A DNA stretch of 64,000 nt. Origin: DAOUJI01 sp965237875 (lineage in GTDB: Bacteria > Chloroflexota > Dehalococcoidia > Lucifugimonadales > JAGWBF01). The stretch spans positions 992,001 through 1,056,000 of the forward strand of contig CBDEGP010000002.1 of assembly GCA_965237875.1 (NCBI GenBank), written 5' to 3'. This document shows, piece after piece, positions 26,033 to 35,390 of the stretch (positions are counted from its first letter, which is position 1; each line of letters begins with the position of its first letter). The notes under the pieces are model-generated. The model did no database searches. It was not told the DNA's origin and saw only the letters and a list, made by a program, of their open reading frames with translations. The translations under genes were made by a program, and so were the position numbers.

Positions 26033-26116
26033 GATGAGGGTGTTCTTGCGAACCCACCTACTCAATCTATGGGGAATCACCGGTAACAACCCGGTCATAC
26101 TCGGAGGGTGAAGAAC

Positions 26117-28114
26117 ATGTTACGATGGCGCAGTTGGCTTATTCCTGGCGTGGTTGCGGCGTTCTTATTGGTGGTCGCTGCAGCGTGTGGTACCGATGAC
26201 CCAACCCCGCAGCCAACCCCGCAGCCAACCCCAACTCCGGTAGACGTTTCAGGGGTCGTGCAGCAGGCGATTACTAACGCTTTGGCGGCTGCGCCGGCGG
26301 GGGTGTCAGCCGACGATGTCGCGAAGGCGGTTCAGGCGGCCCTGGCCGCCCAACCCGGGATTACTGCGGAGGATGTATCGGCCGCCATCGCCAAAGCCTT
26401 GGAGGCCCAGCCTAAAGGAATCACTCAATCGGACGTCGAGAAGGCCATCGGAAAAGCACTCGTACAGGTACTTCCCACGGCTACTCCCCTCCCCGGGGCC
26501 GCCATGATGGTGCCCATTCGGGGCGGCATCGTCCCCATACAGACTACCAGTGCTCCAGAGCCCGTATATATTCTGGGCTCAGGCACCCTTGGTGGGGTAA
26601 ATCAAGCCCTGGCCGGTATGGTCAACCAGCTCGTCGAGTTTGATCCCGAAACCGCAGACGTCCTCGATCTCAGACCCGACCTGGCCGAAAGCTGGACCGT
26701 TTCGTCCGACGGCCGCACCTACACCTTAAAGATCCGTCAGGGTGTGCGGTTCCACAATGGAGATCCCCTCACCATGGACGACATCCTGTTTAGCTACACG
26801 TCCCAGATGTCCCCCAGCGACAGCGAATTCGAATTAGTGAAGGAAGCGACTAAGGGCGTTGCTGGGAACCTGGCCAGGAGGGCAGCAGATTTTGTAGATG
26901 ATTGGAGTCGGGACGTCACGGCTCCGGATGAAAATACTCTGGTATTCAGGCTCAACAGGCCCGGCCCACATTTCCTCACTGTCATGGGCCAGAACCATCT
27001 TCATGTCTTGCAAAAGAAGTTTGTCGAGGAGGGGAAGCTGCATAAGTTCGCGAACCCGGAGACCCTCAATGGCACGGGGCCCTACCGGTTGGGTAACTAC
27101 AACAGGGACGTAGTAACCCGTTGGGAGAGGAACGACCGGTACTGGAGGTCAGGCATCCCCCACCTTGATGGTATTGACGTATTCATTATAACGGACGCCA
27201 GTCGGGTCGCAGCGGCCTACAAGACACGCCAGGTGCTGCTGTCCGCGAACATTACAACGGGCCTGTCTATTCCCTCGGCAAAGCAGCTAGAAAAGGACCT
27301 GGGGGACCAGGCAACCGTCTCCTATGCTGGGCCCGCTTATGTTAGCGGCATCGTCATGAATGCCGACAATAAGCCCTGGGACGACCCCCGTTCCCGGAAG
27401 GCTATGAACCTGATCATTGACCGGCAATCCATGATAGATATTGTGAGCGAGGGAGCTTACGTGATAGGCACTCAGCTTCCTTGCGGGTTCAACTGGACTT
27501 TCTCCTGTGAAGACGCTCTGCAAATGCCAGGTTTCCGGCAGTTGGCCGGCAAGAAACACCCTGATGACATCGCCCAAGCCCAGAAGCTTTTTGAGGAGCT
27601 CGGGCTTGGCCCTGGAAGCAAGGTCGATATAGGCTGTGCAACTTCCGCCTCACGGTGTGATTATGCGGTAGTATTGAAGCAGCAGTTTGAGGACCGCCTG
27701 GGCTGGGATGTGACCGTAAACGGGGTCGAGTCCAGCGTGGCTAACGAACAATTGGACACAAGGAATTACAAAGACATCTACATAGCACTGACAAGTGCCA
27801 GCCCACCTATCCCCGATATATCGCTCGGGAATCACGGGGAGGGGAACGAAAACCACTCGCTCCGTGTTGGGGTCTATAACGAGGAGGCCGATAAAGTGTT
27901 GAAGGAGCTTGTCGGGACTCAAGACATCGCCAGGCAGCGAGAGCTAGCCCTCAAGGCCAATAACCTTCTCATAGAGGACAGCGTTCATCCCTACCTCTTC
28001 TTTGTTCAGTCGGCCTTTATCAAGGACAAGGTGATACAGGGCGTCCACGTCCCTGGCGTATACTTGACTTACGCGAAATGGGACCATATCTGGTGCGATC
28101 CAGAGTGTAAATGA
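26117..28114 (+). CDS. ABC transporter substrate-binding lipoprotein, family 5 (DppA/OppA type)
   Basis: This extracytoplasmic receptor for peptides or similar solutes has 665 residues from ATG 26117. The ATG is preferred to GTG 26108 because GGAGGG ends 8 bases before it. A lipoprotein signal ends in VVAAAC (Cys 24), followed by a PTPQPTPQPTPTP linker. An unusual Ala-rich helical stretch of about 90 residues with repeats of the type GVSADDVAKAVQAALAAQP follows, probably a coiled stalk. The SBP_bac_5 domain begins near LGSGTLGGVNQALAG and includes LRPDLAESWTVSSDGRTYTL and IRQGVRFHNGDPLTMDDILFS. Permeases lie convergently at 28430-30364. Confidence 0.92.
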   Translation: MLRWRSWLIPGVVAAFLLVVAAACGTDDPTPQPTPQPTPTPVDVSGVVQQAITNALAAAPAGVSADDVAKAVQAALAAQPGITAEDVSAAIAKALEAQPKGITQSDVEKAIGKALVQVLPTATPLPGAAMMVPIRGGIVPIQTTSAPEPVYILGSGTLGGVNQALAGMVNQLVEFDPETADVLDLRPDLAESWTVSSDGRTYTLKIRQGVRFHNGDPLTMDDILFSYTSQMSPSDSEFELVKEATKGVAGNLARRAADFVDDWSRDVTAPDENTLVFRLNRPGPHFLTVMGQNHLHVLQKKFVEEGKLHKFANPETLNGTGPYRLGNYNRDVVTRWERNDRYWRSGIPHLDGIDVFIITDASRVAAAYKTRQVLLSANITTGLSIPSAKQLEKDLGDQATVSYAGPAYVSGIVMNADNKPWDDPRSRKAMNLIIDRQSMIDIVSEGAYVIGTQLPCGFNWTFSCEDALQMPGFRQLAGKKHPDDIAQAQKLFEELGLGPGSKVDIGCATSASRCDYAVVLKQQFEDRLGWDVTVNGVESSVANEQLDTRNYKDIYIALTSASPPIPDISLGNHGEGNENHSLRVGVYNEEADKVLKELVGTQDIARQRELALKANNLLIEDSVHPYLFFVQSAFIKDKVIQGVHVPGVYLTYAKWDHIWCDPECK

Positions 28115-28174
28115 GTTCCCAACCGCGCCATTTGAGAAGGCAGATCTAGGGACTGCTGAAAATCCTTTAGCGCC

Positions 28175-28217
28175 GACCCCCTGTGCCCCCTTCCATAGGG
28201 ACACAGGGGGTCCTTTT
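28175..28217 (+). terminator. Intrinsic terminator after the binding-protein gene
   Basis: A perfect 11-bp stem, GACCCCCTGTG (28175-28185) with CACAGGGGGTC (28202-28212), followed by CTTTT. Confidence 0.85.
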
Positions 28218-28429
28218 ATGGAGGCGGTATCACGAGGCAATTGGATCTGAGGACAAGGCCTCTGGGACGCTGGGGCAAGCCCTCAGGCTCCTGGGTCCGG
28301 CCCAGGTTACATCTGCATTCCCAATTATTTCAACGGCCGACTGGAGCGGGCACTCCGGAGAGCTGCAGCTAAGTTAGAATCCGGACAAACCCGCCTTTTT
28401 CAGGAAGAGGAGCGCAGGGCGGTGTCTGG

Positions 28430-29374
28430 CTAGCTAGCACCCCGGAGCCGGGGATCCAGTGCGTCGCGCAGGGAGTCTCCCAGGAGGTTCCAGGAGTACA
28501 CCACTACGGCTATCGCCAGCCCGGGAAAGATCGCCAGATACGGAGCGACTCCTTGGTATTGTTGCGTGGCTCCTCTGAGCATGCTGCCCCATGACGGGAC
28601 GTCTGGGCCCACTCCGAAGCCGAGGAAGCTGAGGCCCGCCTCCGCGATGATGGCTATGGCCATGTAGAAGGTGACGGCCACGATCCAGATGGCCATTACA
28701 TTGGGGATCATGTGCCGCATTATGATGCGCAGGCTTCCGGCGCCGACGGCCCGGGCGGCCAGTACATAGTCCATCTCGTTGATGGCCAGTCCCTGAGAGC
28801 GGACGATCCTCACATTACTGGGGATGAACCCTATGGTCAGTGCGACGATGACCTTATTAATAGGGTCAGTCAGTAGTGCCACGTCGGCTGTGCTCAATGC
28901 GGTCATCAGCGCTAGGGCCAGGACCAGGTAAGGGAAGGCTATCATGGCGTCGACCAGCCTCTGTACCAGCAGGTCAGTAATGCCTCCGTAGTAGGCGCTG
29001 GCCACCCCTATGAGCGCCCCTATGGTACAACCGACAAAGGCGCTAATCAGCCCTACTCTGAGGGAGATCCTGGCGCCCGAGACGAGCCGGCTGAACACAT
29101 CGCGTCCCAGCTCATCGGTTCCGAACAGGTTCTCGCTGCTAGGAGGGGCGTACGTGTTGGGTGGGTCTGTAGGAATACGATAGGGATCTTGGGTCCGTAT
29201 TAGAGGGGCAAATATCGCAACGATGACCAGGAGAAGGGCAATTGTGGCCCCCATGCCGCCCAGGGGCTTCTGTCTGAAAAAGTCGAGGATGGGGTACCAG
29301 ATGGGGGGGGTTGGACGCAGTCTATCGAAGCCCGGTTCTCGCCAAACCTCCTGAGCTTCGGTTTGCTCACTCAT
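28430..29374 (-). CDS. ABC transporter permease, DppC/OppC type
   Basis: This integral membrane subunit of a peptide/nickel-type importer has 314 residues. A cytoplasmic N-terminus precedes the first helix (GGMGATIALLLVIVAIFAPLI). SENLFGTDELGRDVFSRLVSGARISLRVGL is the conserved DppC opening loop, read in segments. The EAA coupling motif is EAGLSFLGFGVGPDVPSWG, with C-terminal GLAIAVVVYSWNLLGDSLRDALDPR. It is 30 bp downstream of the DppB-type gene. No ATPase gene is found in the window, so energising subunits must be encoded elsewhere. Confidence 0.93.
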   Translation of the reverse strand: MSEQTEAQEVWREPGFDRLRPTPPIWYPILDFFRQKPLGGMGATIALLLVIVAIFAPLIRTQDPYRIPTDPPNTYAPPSSENLFGTDELGRDVFSRLVSGARISLRVGLISAFVGCTIGALIGVASAYYGGITDLLVQRLVDAMIAFPYLVLALALMTALSTADVALLTDPINKVIVALTIGFIPSNVRIVRSQGLAINEMDYVLAARAVGAGSLRIIMRHMIPNVMAIWIVAVTFYMAIAIIAEAGLSFLGFGVGPDVPSWGSMLRGATQQYQGVAPYLAIFPGLAIAVVVYSWNLLGDSLRDALDPRLRGAS

Positions 29375-29404
29375 CGCTAATCAGCCTCCCGGACTCCGTC
29401 GCCG

Positions 29405-30364
29405 TCAGGTGTACCGGATCCGTGGGTTCAACCACGCGTAGAGCACGTCCACCATAAGGTTCAGCGCCAGGACCACCAAAGTGAGAACTATTACGATCGC
29501 CTGGACTTGAGGATAGTCCCGGGTTCCAATAGCTGAAATCAAGAGAAACCCCATTCCCGGGATGATGAAGATGGCCTCGATAATTATGGTCCCGCCCAAA
29601 AGGGATCCGAACTGCAAGCCGGAGATGGTGAGGACCGGTAACAACGAGTTCTTTAAGGCATGGTGCCAGACAACCGCCTTCTCGGCAAGCCCTTTGGAGC
29701 GGGCGGTTCGGATGTAATCTTCCCTCAACACCTCCAGGGTAGCCGAGCGGGTTATTCGTGCCATGAAGGCCATGTTACTCGTGGCCAAGACCAAGGCTGG
29801 GAAGATCAGCTGCTGGAGATTAGTCAGAGGCTTGTCCCATAAGCTTTCGTAGCCCAGGGGAGGGGCCCAGTCAAAGTAGTTTGAGAGTATATAAATCACT
29901 AGGACGCCGAGCCAGAAATTGGGTAAGGCGATGCCGCTGATAGTGATCACGCGTCCGAGATAGTCTGGCCAGGTGTCCTGGTTGACGGCCGACAGCACTC
30001 CCACGGGCACGGCCACCACGCCCGAGATCAGGAGAGCGAGCACTGCCAGCTCGAGGGTTACTGGAAACTTGTACCTCAGGTCAGTCCACACCGGAGCCTC
30101 ATAGGTAAGGGAGTCCCCAAAGTCGAGGTGGACGATACCCCACAACCACGTTCCATACTGCACGATCAGGGGCCTGTCGGTCCCCATAGAGGCCCGTACT
30201 TTCGCCACGTCTTCGGGCGTGTACCGGCCTTGGCCCTCAAATCCCGCGAGCTTATTGATCGCGGGGTCTCCCGGGACCAGCCGCAGGATTACAAAGACCA
30301 GGGTGACCACGAGAAACATCGTCGGTATGAATAGGAGGACCCGTTTAACTATGTAGGCCTGCAT
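29405..30364 (-). CDS. ABC transporter permease, DppB/OppB type
   Basis: The product has 319 residues and the family's six-helix plan: YIVKRVLLFIPTMFLVVTLVF at the N-terminus with RLVPGDPA, LELAVLALLISGVVAVPVG, ISGIALPNFWLGVLVIY and MAFMARITRSATLEVLREDY (the EAA region). It continues RTARSKGL, LLGGTIIIEAIFIIPGMG and a C-terminal YAWLNPRIRY. It forms the inner-membrane channel with the DppC-type partner. It probably works with the lipoprotein at 26117-28114, although that gene points the other way. Confidence 0.93.
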   Translation of the reverse strand: MQAYIVKRVLLFIPTMFLVVTLVFVILRLVPGDPAINKLAGFEGQGRYTPEDVAKVRASMGTDRPLIVQYGTWLWGIVHLDFGDSLTYEAPVWTDLRYKFPVTLELAVLALLISGVVAVPVGVLSAVNQDTWPDYLGRVITISGIALPNFWLGVLVIYILSNYFDWAPPLGYESLWDKPLTNLQQLIFPALVLATSNMAFMARITRSATLEVLREDYIRTARSKGLAEKAVVWHHALKNSLLPVLTISGLQFGSLLGGTIIIEAIFIIPGMGFLLISAIGTRDYPQVQAIVIVLTLVVLALNLMVDVLYAWLNPRIRYT

Positions 30365-30527
30365 CGCGGTATCACCTATAGGCCCCGACTGAGTGGTGTG
30401 GTCCCATGGGCCTTTGTGACGACTAGTCCAAAATGGGCCAAGGCCCGGGGCGAATTAGCCAAAGTTATCATACGCGCCGAGGGCAAGTCCATGTAAGAGG
30501 GTTGGCTGGCCAAGCGCCCACGCTACC

Positions 30528-30700
30528 CCTTCCACTCACTCCTACTGGCTCTTCCTGGCTCAACCTGGTAGAGCGGTGGTTCGCTGCCCTCACCGAGAAA
30601 CAACTCCGTCGGGGCGTCCATCGCAGCGCACGGGAGCTTGAGCAGGCCATCCTTTGGATACATCTGGATACATCGAGTCGACCTACGCCGAACCGTAAGA
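30528..30700 (+). pseudogene. IS630-family transposase C-terminal fragment
   Basis: The + strand encodes LPLTPTGSSWLNLVERWFAA followed by LTEKQLRRGVHRSARELEQA. This is the conserved C-terminal DDE region of IS630 transposases (T-P-x-x-S-S-W-L-N-x-V-E-R-x-F, including the catalytic Glu). The frame then degrades, and everything upstream is missing. It lies immediately downstream of the thiolase-like gene. Confidence 0.8.
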
Positions 30701-30703
30701 TAG

Positions 30704-32002
30704 TTAGTCGGGGTATTTGCCGAAGACCGTCCAGGCGGAGCTGCCGGGCATAGTTCCACCACAGACGGCGGTCTCGGCCCTTAGCCTGATCTGCCTTTCG
30801 CCCGCTTTTCCCTGCAGCTGCTGAATAGAGTCTGTCAAGATTGCGCAACGAGTGCGTCCCGTGCCGTTGTTGCCACCGCTGGAGAGCAGCGGATGTGGCC
30901 CCTCCACGCTGATGTCGCCCCCGTAGAAGTCATGTGCCTCGCCCCTCTTCACCCCGTGCCATTGCATGGCCTCTAAGAAGTACTGGGTGAAGTGGGTGAA
31001 GCCATCATAGGGATTATACACGTCGACTTCGTTATGGGTTAGCCCTGAGCCTTCAAAGATCTTCCTAGCCAGGCTGTCCGTCCACCCTTCCACTTCCTCC
31101 AGGGTCTCAACACTGCTCCGCTTGTGGAACTTGTTCGCACAATGGTTGAGGAAGTACACAGGAGGCTGCTTCATGTCTTTGGCCCGCTCCGCGGTGGTCA
31201 CGATGTAGCAAGCTCCACCCTGCACCGGCCTGTCATAATCGTGGAGCCTCAAGGGTTTAGCTATCCACCTGGAAGAGAGGTAATCGGCAATGGTCAGCGG
31301 CTCCTGTGGATGCTGATAGTAGTACCCATCAGGAAACATGCTACCATTCCTCCGCAGGTTTACAACAAAGGGGGCCATCCTGTCGGGGTTGCTGCCGTAC
31401 TTGCGACAGTACTCACCCGTGATGTAGGCGTATTGTGCGCCGGCGGCACCCCAGCCCCAGGGACCGGTCCATTGCCCATCACCACGGGCGGTGTCCTCGG
31501 CGTTGCTCCCGGACGTCATATACCTGCCCGAGAAGTTCCCCATAGTATACCGCACAAGGCACACCTCGCACTGCCCGTCTCCCACGGCTTGGGCTGCAAA
31601 GTTCAAGGCCCAGCTTATGTTACCTCCCAAGCTTTCGTGAGTGTTGTCGGTAAACTTGACGTTCTTGAGTCCCATATTCTTGATCAGCCACTCTGCGGTC
31701 ACTTTGCTGACGCCGTCCGCGGTGTTGTAGGGCGGGGGCAATTCCGGTCGCGTCCATTCTGGTATGTTCGCCCTCGGGCACGACACAACCCCATCAATAT
31801 CGTCTGGCGATATCCCCGCGTCGTCGATGGCCTTCTGGGCTGCCATCATGGAGTAGGCGCCCAAGCTGGTTTCAGGCCGTTCGTCCCAGCGCCGGTCAAC
31901 GGGAGTGTGTCCTATACCTGCCACCGCCACCCTCCCCTGGTGCTCCCAGACCCCCAGTCCCTCATCCATCCGATAAATCGAGCGATAATGTGGAGAAACC
32001 AT
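30704..32002 (-). CDS. Thiolase-superfamily protein lacking the usual cysteine motif (SCPx/Ltp2-like), operon 1
   Basis: The 432-residue product has a thiolase fold: VAVAGIGHTPVDRR, MMAAQKAIDDAGISPDDIDGV, NTHESLGGNISWALNFAAQA, GGACYIVTTAERA, YNPYDGFTHFTQYFLEAM and GGDISVEGPHPLLSSGG. Where thiolases carry the nucleophile in G-x-C-x-S-G, this protein has NTHESLGG. It pairs with the DUF35 gene immediately upstream. That combination is known from steroid side-chain degradation, where cysteine-less Ltp2 with ChsH2 catalyses a retro-aldol cleavage; a related C-C lyase role is inferred. ATG 32002 has GGAGAGG just upstream. The stop lies next to an IS630 remnant. Confidence 0.85.
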   Translation of the reverse strand: MVSPHYRSIYRMDEGLGVWEHQGRVAVAGIGHTPVDRRWDERPETSLGAYSMMAAQKAIDDAGISPDDIDGVVSCPRANIPEWTRPELPPPYNTADGVSKVTAEWLIKNMGLKNVKFTDNTHESLGGNISWALNFAAQAVGDGQCEVCLVRYTMGNFSGRYMTSGSNAEDTARGDGQWTGPWGWGAAGAQYAYITGEYCRKYGSNPDRMAPFVVNLRRNGSMFPDGYYYQHPQEPLTIADYLSSRWIAKPLRLHDYDRPVQGGACYIVTTAERAKDMKQPPVYFLNHCANKFHKRSSVETLEEVEGWTDSLARKIFEGSGLTHNEVDVYNPYDGFTHFTQYFLEAMQWHGVKRGEAHDFYGGDISVEGPHPLLSSGGNNGTGRTRCAILTDSIQQLQGKAGERQIRLRAETAVCGGTMPGSSAWTVFGKYPD

Positions 32003-32051
32003 CGTCCTCTCCTTGCTGCTGTATCTCCGGTATCTGCACGGATAGGTGGAG

Positions 32052-32477
32052 CTAGCTCACAACCTGCCAGTCGGGCACCAGTTGGCCTGGAGCAACCTCT
32101 TCAAAAATCACTTCTGTAGGGGCACCAACGGGTACATCATCCACTGGTGTCCCGGGGAGGTTAGCGAAGAAGTTGATAGTCGGGTCTTCCTCTAGTTGGA
32201 TTATCGCGACGTTATAGGGCACCTCAGGCGACCACACCCTCATGCGGGAGTCGTGTATGACGATATAGCCAGAGATGCTTCCCCGCCCGCTCGTGTCTTT
32301 CCACTCCAGTGTCTCTGACCCGCAGTCCTCGCATCTCGGCCGCGGCGGGTATTGTAAGGCGTTACAGGCGGTGCAGCTCTGCACGACCAGCCGCTGCTCA
32401 TTAACGGCATCCCAGAAGGGCTTGCTCAGTTCATCGGGTACGGGTATCTGTCTTGGCAATTCCGACCTCCGTTCCAT
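32052..32477 (-). CDS. DUF35 OB-fold protein with rubredoxin-like zinc ribbon, operon 1
   Basis: This 141-residue acyl-CoA-binding partner of thiolase-like proteins has an N-terminal zinc ribbon with SCTACNALQYPPRPRCEDCG (two CxxC). The OB-fold includes RGSISGYIVIHDS, VPYNVAIIQLEEDP and VPVGAPTEVIFEEV. Such proteins (for example the DUF35 part of ChsH2) form complexes with cysteine-less thiolases. It is encoded 49 bp ahead of the thiolase-like gene and 10 bp after the CaiB gene. Confidence 0.92.
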   Translation of the reverse strand: MERRSELPRQIPVPDELSKPFWDAVNEQRLVVQSCTACNALQYPPRPRCEDCGSETLEWKDTSGRGSISGYIVIHDSRMRVWSPEVPYNVAIIQLEEDPTINFFANLPGTPVDDVPVGAPTEVIFEEVAPGQLVPDWQVVS

Positions 32478-32487
32478 TCTATTGGGG

Positions 32488-33744
32488 CTAGATCACCCCT
32501 GCCTCGCGTAGCACCCCGAGCTCGAGTAGGTCGAGTCCGATTTCTCCGAAGACCTCTTGGTTGTGTTCGCCAATGACAGCAGCCCGGCGGTAGATCTTCC
32601 AGGGGGACTGGGGATAGATAGATGCCCCACCTGGGTATGTGAAGCTTCTGCCCAACTCAGGGTGCTCCACCTCCACGAAGAATCCCCGATCATGCCAGTG
32701 TTGCTCGTCCAGAATGTCCTCGGGGGCATGGACTGCTCCTATCAGCAAGCGCCGTTGCTGGCCTTCGTGGTAGGCCTCCTCCTGAGTGACGCTAGCGAAG
32801 AAACGCTCAACTACTTCGCTTATGTGGGCCTGCTGCTTCTGGAGTGCTTCCGGCTCCACATTCTTGAGATCGTTGAGGTCATGTTCGACGCCTTTACTGT
32901 CCATCCAGTCTATTAGCCTCTTCATGAAGTCCGGAGTCAGGCGTCCGACAAGACTGAAATTAACGTAGCGGCCGTCCTTGGTGGGGTGCTGCCATCGAGG
33001 CATGGGGCCGACCGAGTGATGGCGGCCGGTGTTGCGGCGCACGACCTGCTTAGTAAAGAGATAGGTGGGAATAGCGCCTTCGGTGGTGAGGGCGCAGGCG
33101 CTGTGGACTGAGGCATCGATGTACTGTCCTTCGCCGATCCCGTCGCGCATGCAGACTGCGGCCATAATGGCTATATAGGCGTAGTGACTGCCCATGTGCC
33201 AGGCGTTGCCGCCACCCGCTGCAATAGGGGGAGGATCGGGCACGTCCTCCTCGTTGTATCCCGTGGAGGCCATCTGGCCGCCGGCGGCCATGTGTACTAG
33301 GTCTGAACTCCGGTAGTGCCGCCAGGGGCCCGTCTGGCCGAAGGGCGTGAGCGAGCACATGACGAGTTGCGGGTTGATCTTTTGAAGCTCTTCATAGCCG
33401 AGACCTAGAGACGGGAGGTAGTCCGGCTGATAGGTCTCCAGCAGGACGTCAGCACTCGTCACCATCTTCCGGAAGAGGTCGCGGCCTTCCTCGGTCTCGA
33501 GGTTTAGGGTGATGCCCCGCTTGCTGGTATTGTAGTGCCAGAAATGGAGGCTCCGATCGGGGTGGGGTACGTCCTGGTAGAAGGGCCCGATCCGGCGCTC
33601 GGCCACCCCGCCGGGTGGCTCTATCTTGATGACATCGGCACCCATGTCGGCCATAAGCTTCCCGCACCACTCACCGATCACGTCGGATAGCTCTAAGACC
33701 CGCAAGTTTCCTAGAGGACCGGGAGAAAACCGTACATTCTCCAT
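32488..33744 (-). CDS. CaiB/BaiF family CoA-transferase, operon 1 (second gene)
   Basis: This class III CoA-transferase moves CoA between carboxylic acids. It has 418 residues, a normal length. Landmarks are LGNLRVLELSDVIGEWCGKLMADMGADVIKIEPPGG (family N-terminus, read in segments), LNLETEEGRDLFRKMVTSADVLLETYQP, LVMCSLTPFGQTGPWRHYR and YIDASVHSACALT. The C-terminal RGFFVEVEHPELGRSFTYPG is also found in the disrupted paralogue at 13017-14907. It follows the first CaiB gene by 18 bp. Confidence 0.93.
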   Translation of the reverse strand: MENVRFSPGPLGNLRVLELSDVIGEWCGKLMADMGADVIKIEPPGGVAERRIGPFYQDVPHPDRSLHFWHYNTSKRGITLNLETEEGRDLFRKMVTSADVLLETYQPDYLPSLGLGYEELQKINPQLVMCSLTPFGQTGPWRHYRSSDLVHMAAGGQMASTGYNEEDVPDPPPIAAGGGNAWHMGSHYAYIAIMAAVCMRDGIGEGQYIDASVHSACALTTEGAIPTYLFTKQVVRRNTGRHHSVGPMPRWQHPTKDGRYVNFSLVGRLTPDFMKRLIDWMDSKGVEHDLNDLKNVEPEALQKQQAHISEVVERFFASVTQEEAYHEGQQRRLLIGAVHAPEDILDEQHWHDRGFFVEVEHPELGRSFTYPGGASIYPQSPWKIYRRAAVIGEHNQEVFGEIGLDLLELGVLREAGVI

Positions 33745-33762
33745 GGCTGCTAGTCCTCCTCT

Positions 33763-35151
33763 CTATGCGGTCCCGACTTCAAGTGCCTCAAGCAAGTAGG
33801 GTTCGAGGGGGATGGTCTTGGGCCAGAAGGTGCCGTCCTCGTATCCCTCTCGAATCTCCTGAGTGGAGAGGCCCAGGATGCTTCCGAGTACCTCGGGGTT
33901 GTGCTCACCGCAGAGGGGACCGGGCCGTTCTACGCTGGTGGGCGAGATGGAGAAGGTGAAGGGTGTGTTCTGGGTCAAGTGTTCCCCCAACACCTGGTGG
34001 TGTACGGTTGTGTACATGCCCTGGTGTCGGAGTTGGGGGTCATGCTCGACCCGGTCCTCGTTGCTCTGCACCGGGGCAGCAGGGACCCCCGCTGCCTGGC
34101 AGCGGTCGGCCAACTCGTATTTCTCCAGGGTCAGGGTCCAGGCCTCAATGCCTCGGTCCAGGTCCTCCTGATGCTGTATTCTTCCTGCCACGGTGGCGAA
34201 CCGGTCTTCGTTAGCCCAGGCTGGGGCTCCCACGAGCTCCACCAGGGAGCGCCATTCCTGCTCTGTGAAGCAGGCGATAACGCACCAGTCGTTGTAACCA
34301 CCGCCATTGGTGCGGTAGGCGTTATGGGGGGCAGTAGTGGGGCCTCGATAGTTGTTCACCAACGGCGCTCCGGGCCACACTGCGCGATTACCCGGTGGGA
34401 AGAAGTCGCGACGAGTGTTACGTCCATTTATGGTCTTATCGAGTATGGATGGCCCGGTAAGGGTGATGCCCGCGGCTACCTGGGACATGTCCACCCATTG
34501 ACCCTCCCCAGTGGCATTGCGGTGATGGAGTGTGGTGAGGACACACATCGCCGCGTACATTCCGCCGGTGTTGTCCATGTAGGACCATCCCCAACCAGCT
34601 GGAGGAGCCCCCGGTAGGCCCGAGGTGAAGGTCAGCCCGCCCTGGGCCTGTACAATAGGCCCCACAGTTCTGTAGTCCTTGTTGCGGCCCGTTTGCCCGA
34701 AACCAGCCATGGAGACATAGACGATGTCCGGCTTGATCTTGGTCATCTCCTCGTAGCTCAGTCCCCAGCTGTCAAGCACACCGGTACTGAAGTTCTCGAT
34801 GACCACGTCCGAGGTGGCGAGGAGGCGCTTGATGAGCGCCAGGCCCTTAGGAGTCCTGGCACTGATGGTGACGCTCTTCTTCATGGGGTTGGTATCGCTG
34901 AAGTCTCCTCCGCTGTTGATCCCAGGCTCTACCCCAGGAGGTCTTGTCCCCGCGGTGCCCGATACTGAGCGGCCTGTAAAGCCGCCTAGGGCCGGTTCGG
35001 GCCATTCCACCTTTAGGACTTCGGCTCCCAGAATGGCTAGCCAACGGGTCGCCCAGGGGCCTGACCGCACCCAGGTGAAATCGAGAATGCGAGTACCATC
35101 GAGTGGTCGTCGTCCTAACATTGTGTGACTCGTTTCTCCGCTATTTTGCAC
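33763..35151 (-). CDS. CaiB/BaiF family CoA-transferase, operon 1 (first gene)
   Basis: The product has 462 residues, longer than the neighbour because of an insert after the N-terminal strand (SVSGTAGTRPPGVEPGINSG). Family motifs: LDGTRILDFTWVRSGPWATR, LAILGAEVLKVEWPEP, DVVIENFSTGVLDSWGLSYE, IVYVSMAGFGQTG, YMDNTGGMYAAM and GEGQWVDMSQVAAG. It leads a minus-strand operon with the second CaiB, DUF35 and thiolase-like genes. A TATAAT lies at 35154-35159, but it sits directly beside the start codon, so the promoter remains uncertain. Two CaiB proteins in tandem may form a heteromer, as known for succinyl-CoA:benzylsuccinate-type transferases. Confidence 0.93.
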   Translation of the reverse strand: MQNSGETSHTMLGRRPLDGTRILDFTWVRSGPWATRWLAILGAEVLKVEWPEPALGGFTGRSVSGTAGTRPPGVEPGINSGGDFSDTNPMKKSVTISARTPKGLALIKRLLATSDVVIENFSTGVLDSWGLSYEEMTKIKPDIVYVSMAGFGQTGRNKDYRTVGPIVQAQGGLTFTSGLPGAPPAGWGWSYMDNTGGMYAAMCVLTTLHHRNATGEGQWVDMSQVAAGITLTGPSILDKTINGRNTRRDFFPPGNRAVWPGAPLVNNYRGPTTAPHNAYRTNGGGYNDWCVIACFTEQEWRSLVELVGAPAWANEDRFATVAGRIQHQEDLDRGIEAWTLTLEKYELADRCQAAGVPAAPVQSNEDRVEHDPQLRHQGMYTTVHHQVLGEHLTQNTPFTFSISPTSVERPGPLCGEHNPEVLGSILGLSTQEIREGYEDGTFWPKTIPLEPYLLEALEVGTA

Positions 35152-35284
35152 GGATTATAATATTAGTAGTGCCTTTTTATGTAAGTCGGAAATGCGTCAC
35201 GGGAACTTCCATGGTTACACTGATCATCCCCATCCGGCGAGCACCCGAGTAAGCCTGAAAATGTGCCCCTAGTATTGTGACCGA

Positions 35285-35390
35285 TATTCCCCATTTCAAC
35301 CGGTCCGGTCTAATCCAGTGAGACAACGGGAGTATACTCGCGGCCCAGAAAGCCCGTCAACCATCTGTACTCGTCCGGTAGCGTCAAGCT
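35285..35390 (-). repeat. Probable right end of the IS256-type remnant
   Basis: Non-coding sequence immediately following the transposase fragment. It is shared in diverged form with 25437-25535. Confidence 0.45.

Noticed and set aside
31124..32119. Plus-strand frame of 331 codons
   Set aside because: Antisense to the thiolase-like gene, which has clear family motifs.
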